This document shows, in pieces, positions 14,673-22,914 of a stretch of DNA of 44,887 bases; positions within the stretch are counted from its first letter, which is position 1, and the number at the start of each line of letters is the position of its first letter. The stretch lies in the NCBI RefSeq assembly GCF_001435195.1, contig NZ_AZFQ01000053.1, positions 95,280 through 140,166 on the forward strand, read 5' to 3'. Made by a program: the position numbers and the translations under genes. Source of the stretch: Liquorilactobacillus satsumensis DSM 16230 = JCM 12392. GTDB taxonomy: Bacteria; Bacillota; Bacilli; Lactobacillales; Lactobacillaceae. The notes beneath the pieces are model-generated. The model saw only the letters and a program-made list of their open reading frames with translations, did not search any database and had not been told where the DNA came from.

Positions 14673-15791
14673 ATGGGATCATTCACAATCAAGCCCGTCA
14701 TCAAGACGGCAGCGAATTTAACTGCTTTTTTTGCGCAAATCAAAGTTACGCCGCAAGATGTAATTCTGACCAACAAATATATCTTAGAACCGCATATTTC
14801 CCTTGCTGACCTTCCAGTTGACACTATTTTTCTAGAAGAATATTTAACTGGTGAGCCGACAGATGCTGCTGCGGATCGACTACTGGAACGTTTGAATCAA
14901 AAAGATTATCAACGTGTCATTGCCATCGGTGGCGGTTCTGTAATTGATAATTCAAAACTCTTGGTCTACGGTTCAGGCTTGAAAATTGCTGAAATCGCCG
15001 AAAAGGGAAGTCGTCTGCCTAAAAAAAGACAGCTCATCATTGTCCCAACTACTACAGGAACTGGTAGCGAAGTTACTAATGTTGCTGTTTTTAATTTCCT
15101 TCAGAAAAAAACAAAGATGGGCTTAGCATTTGATCAAATGTATGCTGATCAAGTTTATTTAATTAGCCAATTAGCTGCAACCATGCCTTACAAGGTCTTT
15201 GCTACTAGTTCGATTGATGCATTAGTCCATTCCATCGAATCTTACATCTCACCCAAAGCTACCGCTTTTAGCAAAAGCTTTTCTGTCACTGCACTAAAAC
15301 TAATTTTAACTGGTTATACTAAGATGATTTTTGCTAATACAACTGGTAAAACACCTCAAGGTCAAGCATTGCAGTCTTTCTTAGAGGCTAGTACGTTAGC
15401 CGGAGTTGCTTTTGGTAATGCTGGCTGCGGTGCCGTGCATGCATTAGCTTATCCGATCGGTTCCGAATATCATATTGCTCACGGACAGTCGAATTACCTT
15501 GTTTTTGGTGGTACATTTAAAAAATACACAGAGCTTGGGGCTGATCTGAGTGAAATTGAAGCTCTTCTTGCAGTTGAATTAAACGTTGCCCCTCAGGAAG
15601 TCTGGACTCGGCTTGAGCAAACCATTGATCAGATTCTTCCTAATCAGCCGCTTAGTCAGATTGGCATGAATCAGGACAAATGTCGTGAATTTGCCAAATC
15701 TGTAATCACCAATCAGCAGCGTCTGCTTGTAAATGCTCCTCTCAAATTAAGTGAAGATGACATTTCTGCAATTTATGAAAGTTTACTGTAA
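14673..15791 (+). CDS. Iron-containing alcohol dehydrogenase, 4-hydroxybutyrate-dehydrogenase-like
   Basis: 372 residues, type III (iron) ADH. NAD-binding glycine loop AIGGGSVID (84-92), PTTTGTGSEVTN (125-136), and metal ligands Asp182 and His186 in SIDALVHSIESY, His256 in AVHALAYP and His270 in HIAHGQS. The sequence looks closest to the 4-hydroxybutyrate dehydrogenase branch, but these enzymes also reduce other short aldehydes and semialdehydes, so the substrate is uncertain. GAGGTG is about eight bases before the ATG. Stands alone; terminator hairpin at 15893-15944. Confidence 0.9.
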   Translation: MGSFTIKPVIKTAANLTAFFAQIKVTPQDVILTNKYILEPHISLADLPVDTIFLEEYLTGEPTDAAADRLLERLNQKDYQRVIAIGGGSVIDNSKLLVYGSGLKIAEIAEKGSRLPKKRQLIIVPTTTGTGSEVTNVAVFNFLQKKTKMGLAFDQMYADQVYLISQLAATMPYKVFATSSIDALVHSIESYISPKATAFSKSFSVTALKLILTGYTKMIFANTTGKTPQGQALQSFLEASTLAGVAFGNAGCGAVHALAYPIGSEYHIAHGQSNYLVFGGTFKKYTELGADLSEIEALLAVELNVAPQEVWTRLEQTIDQILPNQPLSQIGMNQDKCREFAKSVITNQQRLLVNAPLKLSEDDISAIYESLL

Positions 15792-15892
15792 CACGCCTAG
15801 TAAGGTGTGGAGAGCATGTTTCTAGTTAAAAATGTTCCCGTAATCGATTGTCTACGAGTATGAAAATGCATCAATTCGTGTATCTAAAATAA

Positions 15893-15944
15893 AAACTAAA
15901 GGAGCTAGACTAAAATTTAACTTTTGGCCCAGCTCCTTTAGTTT
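15893..15944 (+). terminator. Bidirectional terminator between ADH and MFS genes
   Basis: Perfect 14-bp stem AAACTAAAGGAGCT / AGCTCCTTTAGTTT (15893-15906 with 15931-15944), with the shared inner core TAAAATTTAACTTTTGGCC. Serves both convergent genes. Confidence 0.75.
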
Positions 15945-15963
15945 GTGTGACTAAATGTGTTCC

Positions 15964-16008
15964 ACGTGTTCTATAAGTCAAAAATTTACGTTTAACTTCC
16001 CTTTTCTC
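15964..16008 (+). repeat. Degenerate left-half remnant of repeat family A
   Basis: GTGTTCTATAAGTCAAAAATT and TTTAACTTCCC follow the order of the left arm of repeat A (GTGTTCCATAAGTCAAAATTCT, GTCTAACTTCG) with several changes; the right arm is missing. Confidence 0.5.
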
Positions 16009-16020
16009 TTTTATTGCAGC

Positions 16021-17577
16021 TCACTTTTTCCGCTTCGTCAGGATCAAAGAACCGGCTGCTCCAATAACTGCCATACTAATACATAACAACAGCACGTTTC
16101 GATAACCGTGATTATATGCTGCAAAAATTCCCTTAGTTAGTTGTTGAAAAACATGCGGATCTACTTGATATTTCTCAAAATAACTCTTTACGCCCTTTAA
16201 GACTGAGTTTCCAGCTAAGGGGCCCGCTTCAGAAAAACCAGTACTAAGTTTAGTCTTGATCTGTGTCGGTAAGTTCAAAGAGAAAATCGAACGTGTCAAT
16301 TGATATTTATAACCTTCATTTAATCCTAAGCCTAAGATGACTACTCCAAAACTAATTCCCAACTGTCGGAAAACATTAACCGTTCCACTTGCCATTCCAA
16401 TATATTGAGGTTTAACACTTTCCATCGCCGCAGTTGATAATGGTGGATTAATAACTGCATTTCCGATCCCTAAAAGCATAAATCCAATTACAAAATCACC
16501 AAAAACAACATGGATAGAAACCACATTAAGGATCACACCCATTCCTAAAGCAATTAACAGCAATCCAGCACTGATTAACCATTTCTTAGGAACCCGATTT
16601 GAAAAAATTCCGATGAGCGGTCCTAAAAATAAAGAAAATAAACTAATTGCTAATTGCCTAATTCCAGTTTGAATAGCTGTGTATCCCAAATAATCTTGCA
16701 TCCAAACGGTTAAATAAACAAAAAAACCATACAAGCTCGCACCCAGACAAAATCCTGCGACCGCAGTTCCAACAAACGCGCTGGACTTAAAGATTGCAAG
16801 CTCTAACATTGGAAATTCTAGGCGACTTTCCAACACAATAAAAGCTACAAGTAATATTAAGCTGCTTAATAGGTAGCCGAGGACATGTGGATTACTCCAT
16901 GTCCACTCAAGATGATTTTCTTTTTGAACCAAGCCAAAAATCAAACAAAAGACCATTGCGATGCTAATAACCATCCCGGCCCAGTCTATCTTCCCAGCCT
17001 GCTCTACCTGACTTTCACCAACAGTTACTGCAGAAATTATTAGCGCTAATACCCCAATCGGTAAATTGATCATAAAAATTGCGCGCCATGAGATCTGCTG
17101 CACCAAAAAACCGCCGACTAATGGCCCAATCGCAGTCGCAAAGCCGACCACGGAACTCCAAATTCCAAAGGCAATCCCACGTTTTTGCGGTGGAAAAAGA
17201 GTTGCAATAATTGTCATTGAAAGGCTCATCACACCGGCACCACCGATGCCCTGAATCACACGGAAAAAATTTAATTGCCAAGCAGTCTGAGACAGCGCCG
17301 AACTGAGCGAACCCAGCGTAAAAATCAGTAATTCAAGCATAAAAATTTTTTTGCGGCCAAACAAATCCCCAATTTTTGAGGCAAACAGTAAAATCGAAGC
17401 ATATGCCAATGTATAACCACTGATAATCCACTGTGCATCCGAAAAAGAATCATGTAAATCTTTCTGGATAGTTGGCAAAGCAACATTCACAATTGTAACG
17501 TCTAAAAGGGACATAAAGACCCCAATACATAGAGCTGCTAGTGCTAACCAACTCCGCGTATCATTTTGTTTCTGCAT
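16021..17577 (-). CDS. DHA2-family MFS drug exporter
   Basis: 518 residues, 14 predicted helices, EmrB/QacA type. Motif A GDLFGRKKIF (~70-79), motif C region GPLVGGFLVQQISWR (~151-165), and the DVTIVNVALP start typical of DHA2 (26-35). The last extracytoplasmic loop (~420-490) is long but ordinary for the family. The gene overlaps the PadR gene by 17 bases, so the two form a bicistronic unit in which PadR controls the pump. Substrate unknown. Confidence 0.92.
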   Translation of the reverse strand: MQKQNDTRSWLALAALCIGVFMSLLDVTIVNVALPTIQKDLHDSFSDAQWIISGYTLAYASILLFASKIGDLFGRKKIFMLELLIFTLGSLSSALSQTAWQLNFFRVIQGIGGAGVMSLSMTIIATLFPPQKRGIAFGIWSSVVGFATAIGPLVGGFLVQQISWRAIFMINLPIGVLALIISAVTVGESQVEQAGKIDWAGMVISIAMVFCLIFGLVQKENHLEWTWSNPHVLGYLLSSLILLVAFIVLESRLEFPMLELAIFKSSAFVGTAVAGFCLGASLYGFFVYLTVWMQDYLGYTAIQTGIRQLAISLFSLFLGPLIGIFSNRVPKKWLISAGLLLIALGMGVILNVVSIHVVFGDFVIGFMLLGIGNAVINPPLSTAAMESVKPQYIGMASGTVNVFRQLGISFGVVILGLGLNEGYKYQLTRSIFSLNLPTQIKTKLSTGFSEAGPLAGNSVLKGVKSYFEKYQVDPHVFQQLTKGIFAAYNHGYRNVLLLCISMAVIGAAGSLILTKRKK

Positions 17578-18103
17578 TTTTTTTCTCCCTTAATTGCTGC
17601 TCAGTCCACGATAATCCGGCTAATAAGTGAAGTTCACGCAATTCAAAAACCCGTTGCGTATCCTTCAGATCTCCCGGCTGCATCCCTTGTTTACTCAATT
17701 CTTGCTTATTTTGCCGCAATGTTCGCAAATCATTTGTTAGATATTGCTGATACTGATACAAGATTGTTAAAGTCAGTGCTTGCGATACATGATGAAATGA
17801 TCCAAATTTGATTTTGTACATAAAATCCGTATTTTGGTTAATTTCAATCGGCTCTTGCATCAATTCTAGAAACCGTTGCTTTCCTTGCGGAGTAATCGAC
17901 GCAATCTTTTTCTTACGTTTTAACTGAGTGTCAGCTAAGCGTACCTTAATTAATCCGCCCTTGGCTAATTTATCTAATAATGGGTAAATGACCCCGAAGC
18001 TAATTTTACGTGAGTTACCTACAATTTTTTGCAGTACAAATTGTAATTTATAGCCACTCAAGGGTTCATCCATCAGTTCTGATAACACAAAAAATTCATA
18101 CAT
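17561..18103 (-). CDS. PadR-family transcriptional regulator
   Basis: I start at the ATG at 18103 (180 residues, MYEFFVLSELMDEPLSGY...), the normal PadR start; the longer frame to 18202 would begin upstream of the promoter at 18143-18171. GGAAGGGGG precedes this ATG. Winged-helix DNA-binding domain in the first ~90 residues (SFGVIYPLLDKLAKGGLI) and a C-terminal coiled dimerisation helix region (~100-175). First gene of the PadR-exporter pair, with the next start inside its 3' end. Probably represses its own operon and is released by the pump's substrate. Confidence 0.9.
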   Translation of the reverse strand: MYEFFVLSELMDEPLSGYKLQFVLQKIVGNSRKISFGVIYPLLDKLAKGGLIKVRLADTQLKRKKKIASITPQGKQRFLELMQEPIEINQNTDFMYKIKFGSFHHVSQALTLTILYQYQQYLTNDLRTLRQNKQELSKQGMQPGDLKDTQRVFELRELHLLAGLSWTEQQLREKKNAETK

Positions 18104-18130
18104 GCTTTGCCCCCTTCCAATGCATCTCAA

Positions 18131-18171
18131 AGATATATCGTAATGATACATTGAGTGAGACCAGCTGTCAA
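18131..18171 (-). promoter_or_regulatory. Promoter and candidate PadR operator
   Basis: Minus strand: TTGACA at 18171-18166, 17-base spacer, TATCAT at 18148-18143. The imperfect palindrome ATGTATC-attac-GATATAT (18150-18132) covers the -10 element, as expected for autorepression. It fits the ATGTat...atACAT style of PadR sites only loosely. Confidence 0.55.
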
Positions 18172-18204
18172 TTCCTTTACACTTAAATACATCGCCGACC
18201 AACT

Positions 18205-18243
18205 AAAAAAAGACACCGAAATAGAACTTTCGACGTCTTTTTT
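18205..18243 (-). terminator. Terminator hairpin upstream of the PadR promoter
   Basis: AAAAAAAGAC / GTCTTTTTT (18205-18214 with 18234-18243), with GAAA / TTTC inside. It lies between the glucosidase gene end (18324) and the PadR operon and can terminate in either direction. Confidence 0.6.
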
Positions 18244-18323
18244 ATAATTTATCAGTTTGCTTTTAACGCACTCTAAACAACAATTTTTCTTAGCTGTGCA
18301 CTAAATTTTTGTTCTTAGTCATT

Positions 18324-19994
18324 TTAATACACATAGGCCTTGGCTTCATAGGGTCGCAAAACATCTTCATGATCATCTTGATAATTAGAAAGCAGCAATT
18401 TTTTTGCACTAGGAGTCGCATAGGAACGCGTCACTTTATGACTAGTAAAGTTGCTGATAACTAATAAAGTTTTGCCTTCATATTGCCGCTTATAAGCAAA
18501 AACCTCAGCGTCTGCTGGATCCAGCTCAGTATAATTACCGTAAACTATTAAATCACTCTGATGCCGCAGTGCTATCAATTTTTGATAGAAGTAAAAGACC
18601 GAATTTTTATCCTCCAGTTCGCGCTCAACATTAATTTCAGAATAATTTTGATTTAACTCAAGCCAAGGCTTCCCGCTGGTAAAGCCACTGTTTTGACTAT
18701 TATCCCACTGCATTGGTGTTCGTGCATTATCTCTAGATTCTGTAGCTAGATAGCGCATCATGGTTTCATGATCAACCAACTTTTCAGTGTCCACTAAATC
18801 ATGGTAGGCCTCTAGTGATTCAATATCTTGATACTGTTTGATACTAGTAAAGTGCGCGTTTGTCATTCCAAGTTCTTCTCCTTGATAGACATACGGAGTA
18901 CCTTGCATCATATGCAGTGTCAACCCCAGCATCTTTGCAGAAAGTTCTCTGAACTCAGGACTGTCATTGCCAAAACGAGAAACTGCACGGGCACGATCAT
19001 GATTATTCCAATAAAGGCTATTCCATCCTTTTCCATCCAAAGCTGTTTGCCATTTTGATAAAGCCTGCTTCAATGCAACCAATTTCACAGGTGCGTCGTT
19101 CCACTTTCCAATGCGCGGATCTTTGTTCATTGCAAGCGTTACATGATCAAATTGAAAGACCATATTTAATTCACCTGCATCCAAACCTGTATACTGAACA
19201 GCATCCTCAGGTTTGACACTTGGCATCTCTCCAACACTCATCACATCATACTTAGATAGTACCTTTTGATTCATTTCTTTTAGATATGCATTTAACTTTG
19301 GCCCGTCTGCCACTACTGGCTCAACATTTCCATACGCTGCATTTTCAGGATTAGGTGCATCTGGTAATCCAGCAGGCTTTGAAATTAAGTTAATAACGTC
19401 CATGCGGAATCCATCCACGCCCTTGTCTAACCAAAAACGCATCAATTCCCAGACTTGCTCTCTTACTTCTGGATTTTCCCAATTAAGATCTGGTTGTTCT
19501 TTAGCAAATAAGTGCAGATAATACTCCTTCGTTTTTTCATCAAATTCCCACGTAGACCCACCGAAGTATGAACCCCAATTGTTTGGAGCCTGCTTCGGAT
19601 CACCTGCACGCCACACATAAAAATCACGATAGGGATTATCTTTGCTCTTTTTGCTTTCCTTAAACCATTTGTGCTGGTCAGAAGTATGATTAACAACCAA
19701 ATCCATCACAAGCCGTAAACCAAGTTGATGTGCCTTTGCCAGCAACTCATCAAAGATTTTCAGATTGCCAAAACGTGGTTGGATCGCACGATAATCACTA
19801 ATATCATAACCGTTATCTTTATCAGGAGACTTGTAGACCGGGTTAAGCCAAATCACATCTGCTCCTAATTTCTTAATGTACGGCAGTCTTTTAATGATTC
19901 CGGCCAAATCCCCGACGCCATCACCGTCACTGTCCTGAAAACTGCGCGGATAAACCTGATAAATAACTGCTTTTTGCCACCATTCTTTTTTCAT
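18324..19994 (-). CDS. GH13 alpha-glucosidase, oligo-1,6-glucosidase type
   Basis: 556 residues, cytoplasmic, full length. TIM-barrel sites: DLVVNHTS (98-105), nucleophile Asp199 in GFRMDVIN, acid/base Glu256 in VGEMP, transition-state Asp333 in NNHDRAR; QPDLNWENP is also typical. Val200 directly after the nucleophile is the residue associated with alpha-1,6 linkage (isomaltose, panose, dextran ends) rather than alpha-1,4 specificity. The gene follows the SLC45-like transporter by 24 bases on the same strand, so imported oligosaccharides are hydrolysed inside. Control by the divergent LacI protein is likely. Confidence 0.93.
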   Translation of the reverse strand: MKKEWWQKAVIYQVYPRSFQDSDGDGVGDLAGIIKRLPYIKKLGADVIWLNPVYKSPDKDNGYDISDYRAIQPRFGNLKIFDELLAKAHQLGLRLVMDLVVNHTSDQHKWFKESKKSKDNPYRDFYVWRAGDPKQAPNNWGSYFGGSTWEFDEKTKEYYLHLFAKEQPDLNWENPEVREQVWELMRFWLDKGVDGFRMDVINLISKPAGLPDAPNPENAAYGNVEPVVADGPKLNAYLKEMNQKVLSKYDVMSVGEMPSVKPEDAVQYTGLDAGELNMVFQFDHVTLAMNKDPRIGKWNDAPVKLVALKQALSKWQTALDGKGWNSLYWNNHDRARAVSRFGNDSPEFRELSAKMLGLTLHMMQGTPYVYQGEELGMTNAHFTSIKQYQDIESLEAYHDLVDTEKLVDHETMMRYLATESRDNARTPMQWDNSQNSGFTSGKPWLELNQNYSEINVERELEDKNSVFYFYQKLIALRHQSDLIVYGNYTELDPADAEVFAYKRQYEGKTLLVISNFTSHKVTRSYATPSAKKLLLSNYQDDHEDVLRPYEAKAYVY

Positions 19995-20018
19995 TTCTAT
20001 TCTCTCCTCAAATTTAAG

Positions 20019-21440
20019 TTATTTGTCTTTATTTGCCAAATTGCGCTGTGGTGTATCTTCTTTGATAACTGCCACCGCAAACACTCCTAACAACATTGCA
20101 ATTCCAGCTACGAGAATCATTCCTGGCATTGATTTCCCAATTAACGGGAAAATTGCAAAGCTTGCAACTGAGGCGATGATCTGTGGAAGACAGATGCCAC
20201 AATTGAACAACCCCATATAAGCGCCTTCATTTTTACCATCCAATGAAGAAGTAAAGATTGAAAAAGCTTCAGTCTGCATCGTCAAATATGAAATACCGAT
20301 CAGACAAAATGGCAGTATTAACAAATACTGATCATGTGTGAAGAAGACGCCAATGAATCCTGCAGCTCCGGCAAGTAAACCTACTCGGAACCAGAATTTA
20401 CGCTTATAAGGGCTCGTTTTAGAAAGAACCACAAATCCCCAGATAACTGCCGCTAATGATTGGACACAGGTCAAAATACCATACCAATTGCCAGCTGCCT
20501 GATAACCTGCAGATGCCGTATCAGATGTATTCCAAACATTCTGCGCAATTGCACCAGTTGCATAAGTCCATAAATATTGAAATGCGAACCAGTCAAACAA
20601 CTGTACCACCGAGACTTCCCAAAAAGAACGCGGAGCTTTTTTCAACAAGGTCCACAAAGATGGTTTATGTTCATGTTTTTTAGTGTCAATTTGATGATAG
20701 CGTGCATAGGTTTCCGGATCATATTCCTTAACGGACATAATCGTGTAGATTGATGTCACCAGCAAAATTGCAGCTCCAATATAAAATGACAGTTTAACCG
20801 AAAGAGGCACCTCACCTTGTTTTGCAACGTTGGCGACTCCAATCATGGTTAAAAAGAAAGGAAAGACCGTTGCCACGACACCACCGAGATTACTGAAAGA
20901 TTGTTGCCACGACCATGCCAAATCTTTTTGGTCCTCGTTTACCATGTCGCCAATAATCATTTTGAAAGGCTGCATACAAACATTACTGGAAAGATCCATA
21001 AAAAGAATTGCAATTGCACCAAATAACAATGCTGCCAGCGATGCATAGCCAAACCCAAATGAACCAGCATTGGGTAAAAGAATCATCACAAGTGCTGCAA
21101 TAGGAGCTCCAATAATCAAATATGGCATCCTCCGCCCGTAACGCTGCGACCATGTTAAATCAGAGTACTTTCCTACCAGTGGTTGTACAATCATTCCCGC
21201 CAATGGAGGCAAAATAAAGAAGAAACCCAGCTTGGTCGGATTAGCACCGATGGTTTGAAAAATTCTTCCCATTTGCGATGATTGCAGCGAAAAAGCCATG
21301 TTAACCCCAAAAAATCCAAAGGTCATTGCAAAAATTGTCTTCATCGATAAAGACGGTAGCGAATTTGCAATTTGATGCTTACCGGTTGCGGATTTAGGTT
21401 TTTGCTGCTTGCCAGAAACAACATGCAACTTATCATCCAT
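20019..21440 (-). CDS. SLC45-like MFS oligosaccharide/disaccharide transporter
   Basis: I use the ATG at 21440 (473 residues) because AAAGGAG lies eight bases upstream; the in-frame GTG at 21449 would be too close to it. Twelve predicted helices after a polar ~35-residue N-terminus. GFFGVNMAFSLQSSQMGRIFQTIG and the RYGRRMPYL loop are features of the maltose/sucrose proton symporters of lactobacilli and the SLC45 family. Operon with the glucosidase downstream; promoter overlaps two LacI-type palindromes. Substrate probably maltose, isomaltose or another alpha-glucoside; not decided by sequence. Confidence 0.9.
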   Translation of the reverse strand: MDDKLHVVSGKQQKPKSATGKHQIANSLPSLSMKTIFAMTFGFFGVNMAFSLQSSQMGRIFQTIGANPTKLGFFFILPPLAGMIVQPLVGKYSDLTWSQRYGRRMPYLIIGAPIAALVMILLPNAGSFGFGYASLAALLFGAIAILFMDLSSNVCMQPFKMIIGDMVNEDQKDLAWSWQQSFSNLGGVVATVFPFFLTMIGVANVAKQGEVPLSVKLSFYIGAAILLVTSIYTIMSVKEYDPETYARYHQIDTKKHEHKPSLWTLLKKAPRSFWEVSVVQLFDWFAFQYLWTYATGAIAQNVWNTSDTASAGYQAAGNWYGILTCVQSLAAVIWGFVVLSKTSPYKRKFWFRVGLLAGAAGFIGVFFTHDQYLLILPFCLIGISYLTMQTEAFSIFTSSLDGKNEGAYMGLFNCGICLPQIIASVASFAIFPLIGKSMPGMILVAGIAMLLGVFAVAVIKEDTPQRNLANKDK

Positions 21441-21491
21441 AATTAACACTCCTTTACATTTAAATGTCTTAAGTAACTGCTTTCACTCATG

Positions 21492-21550
21492 ATTATAGCT
21501 CTTTGGGTAAACGTTTACAATAGCTTTTTATCAACAAAACAAACGTTTAC
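21492..21550 (-). promoter_or_regulatory. Promoter and two LacI-type operators
   Basis: Minus-strand promoter: TTGTAA (21520-21515), 17 bases, TATAAT (21497-21492). The perfect palindrome GTAAACGTTTAC (21507-21518) overlaps the -35 and spacer, and a second site AAACGTTTAC (21541-21550) lies about three helical turns further upstream. Two half-looped sites of this kind suit a LacI-family repressor (the divergent gene) or CcpA. Confidence 0.75.
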
Positions 21551-21651
21551 AAAACTAAAAAGAAATCATCCTTATTTCTAGTGCTTTCTGACGCTGTTAG
21601 CTGTAGAATAAACAATATAAATACTCTGATAACTAATGAGGTCTAATAATT

Positions 21652-22653
21652 ATGCAAGCAACAATTAAAGATATCGCAAAAGCAACTGGCTTTTCAGTTG
21701 CCACTGTCTCACGGGTGCTCTCTAATAAAAAAGGCTTCTTTAGTGAAAAAACAGCCGCTAAAGTTAATCAGGTTGCCAAAGAACTGGGTTATAAGAAAAA
21801 TATGTCCGCAACCGAACTGGTTACCAAAAAAAGCAATGTCATCGCCGCACTTATTAATTCAACCAAAACTAATTTTTCTGATTCGATTATCAAGGGAATT
21901 CAAGATAAAGCTGATGAACTTGGAAAAACTGTTATTATCCTCTATGCTGGTGATCGTGACGCACGCGCCCAGAAAAAAGCACTTACGACCGCACTTGAAC
22001 GTTCAGTAGCTGGAATTTTACTATTATCTGTCGATCTTTCACCAGAAAACCTTACACTTCTAAAATCAGCACGCACTCCCTTTTATTTTATTTCGATCAC
22101 TTTTCAAGATACAGCTTTGCCCTGCATTACTTCAAACGATCATGGAATTGGTTATCTTGCAACCAGCTACCTTATTCGCCAGGGGCATCGCCGGATTGGA
22201 TTAGCTGGTTTGGACTTCAGCGACTCATATACTGGGAAGCTGCGTCTAGCTGGCTATCAAGCAGCACTTGCAGAAAATCAGCTTTCAGCTCATTCGGAAT
22301 GGGTTCAAGCAGGCGACTACAGTTACGAAGCAGGTATCGCCGCGCTGGATGCCTATGCCCAAAATTCGGAATTACCAATAACTGCCGTGATTGCTGGCAG
22401 CGACATGGTTGGAATTGGTATTTTGAACCGTGCATCTGCTTTAAAAATTCCCGTTCCCCAAAAACTTTCAATTGTCACAATTGACGGTACAGATCTTTGC
22501 CGAATCGTGCAACCGCCACTCACAAGCGTTACCCAGGACTTTTACAAGATGGGCTATGTTGGGCTTGAACGCCTATTAGAAAATGCCGCTGGAATTACAT
22601 ACACTCAAAGCGAACTTACAGAAAGAAAAAGTGTGCTTGCAGTCAAAAAATAA
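21652..22653 (+). CDS. LacI-family regulator of the glucoside operon
   Basis: 333 residues. N-terminal LacI helix-turn-helix TIKDIAKATGFSVATVSRVLSNK (key residues 4-26), hinge, then a periplasmic-binding-protein-like effector domain (about 60-333). Divergent from the sugar transporter/glucosidase operon, with two palindromic operators between them, so it is most likely the local repressor of alpha-glucoside use. The ribosome binding site is weak (TGAGG about 12 bases before the ATG), suggesting low expression. Confidence 0.92.
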   Translation: MQATIKDIAKATGFSVATVSRVLSNKKGFFSEKTAAKVNQVAKELGYKKNMSATELVTKKSNVIAALINSTKTNFSDSIIKGIQDKADELGKTVIILYAGDRDARAQKKALTTALERSVAGILLLSVDLSPENLTLLKSARTPFYFISITFQDTALPCITSNDHGIGYLATSYLIRQGHRRIGLAGLDFSDSYTGKLRLAGYQAALAENQLSAHSEWVQAGDYSYEAGIAALDAYAQNSELPITAVIAGSDMVGIGILNRASALKIPVPQKLSIVTIDGTDLCRIVQPPLTSVTQDFYKMGYVGLERLLENAAGITYTQSELTERKSVLAVKK

Positions 22654-22740
22654 GAGACCACAGTCTGTTTTTGAAAAGAACATTTTTGTGACTATCTCTT
22701 AACGGTTAGCATCCCTCCTCCTCTGACTTGCTTAAACCAA

Positions 22741-22793
22741 AAATAAGGGGGACCGGATCAAAAATTAACTTGACCCCATCCCTCTTTTTTAGT
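22741..22793. terminator. Bidirectional terminator
   Basis: Stem AGGGGGACCGGATCAA / TTGACCCCATCCCT with the common AAAATTAAC core, then TCTTTTTT; A-rich on the other side. Between the LacI gene and the convergent membrane-protein cluster. Confidence 0.7.
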
Positions 22794-22914
22794 GCACCTC
22801 AACGGCTTCTATCGGTTGGATTTTCCCGTTTAGATATGCGTTAAATAGCAACGCTTGTAATCAAGCACACATCTGAATACCCATGTACTTAGTTAATCTT
22901 CAGCGATTACATAC

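Noticed and set aside
18104-18202. Longer N-terminus of the PadR protein
   Set aside because: This region contains the TTGACA/TATCAT promoter; the ATG at 18103 has a ribosome binding site and gives the usual PadR start.
18324-19994. Trehalose-6-phosphate hydrolase (TreC)
   Set aside because: The neighbour is an MFS sugar symporter and not a trehalose PTS with a TreR; Val200 fits alpha-1,6-glucosidases.
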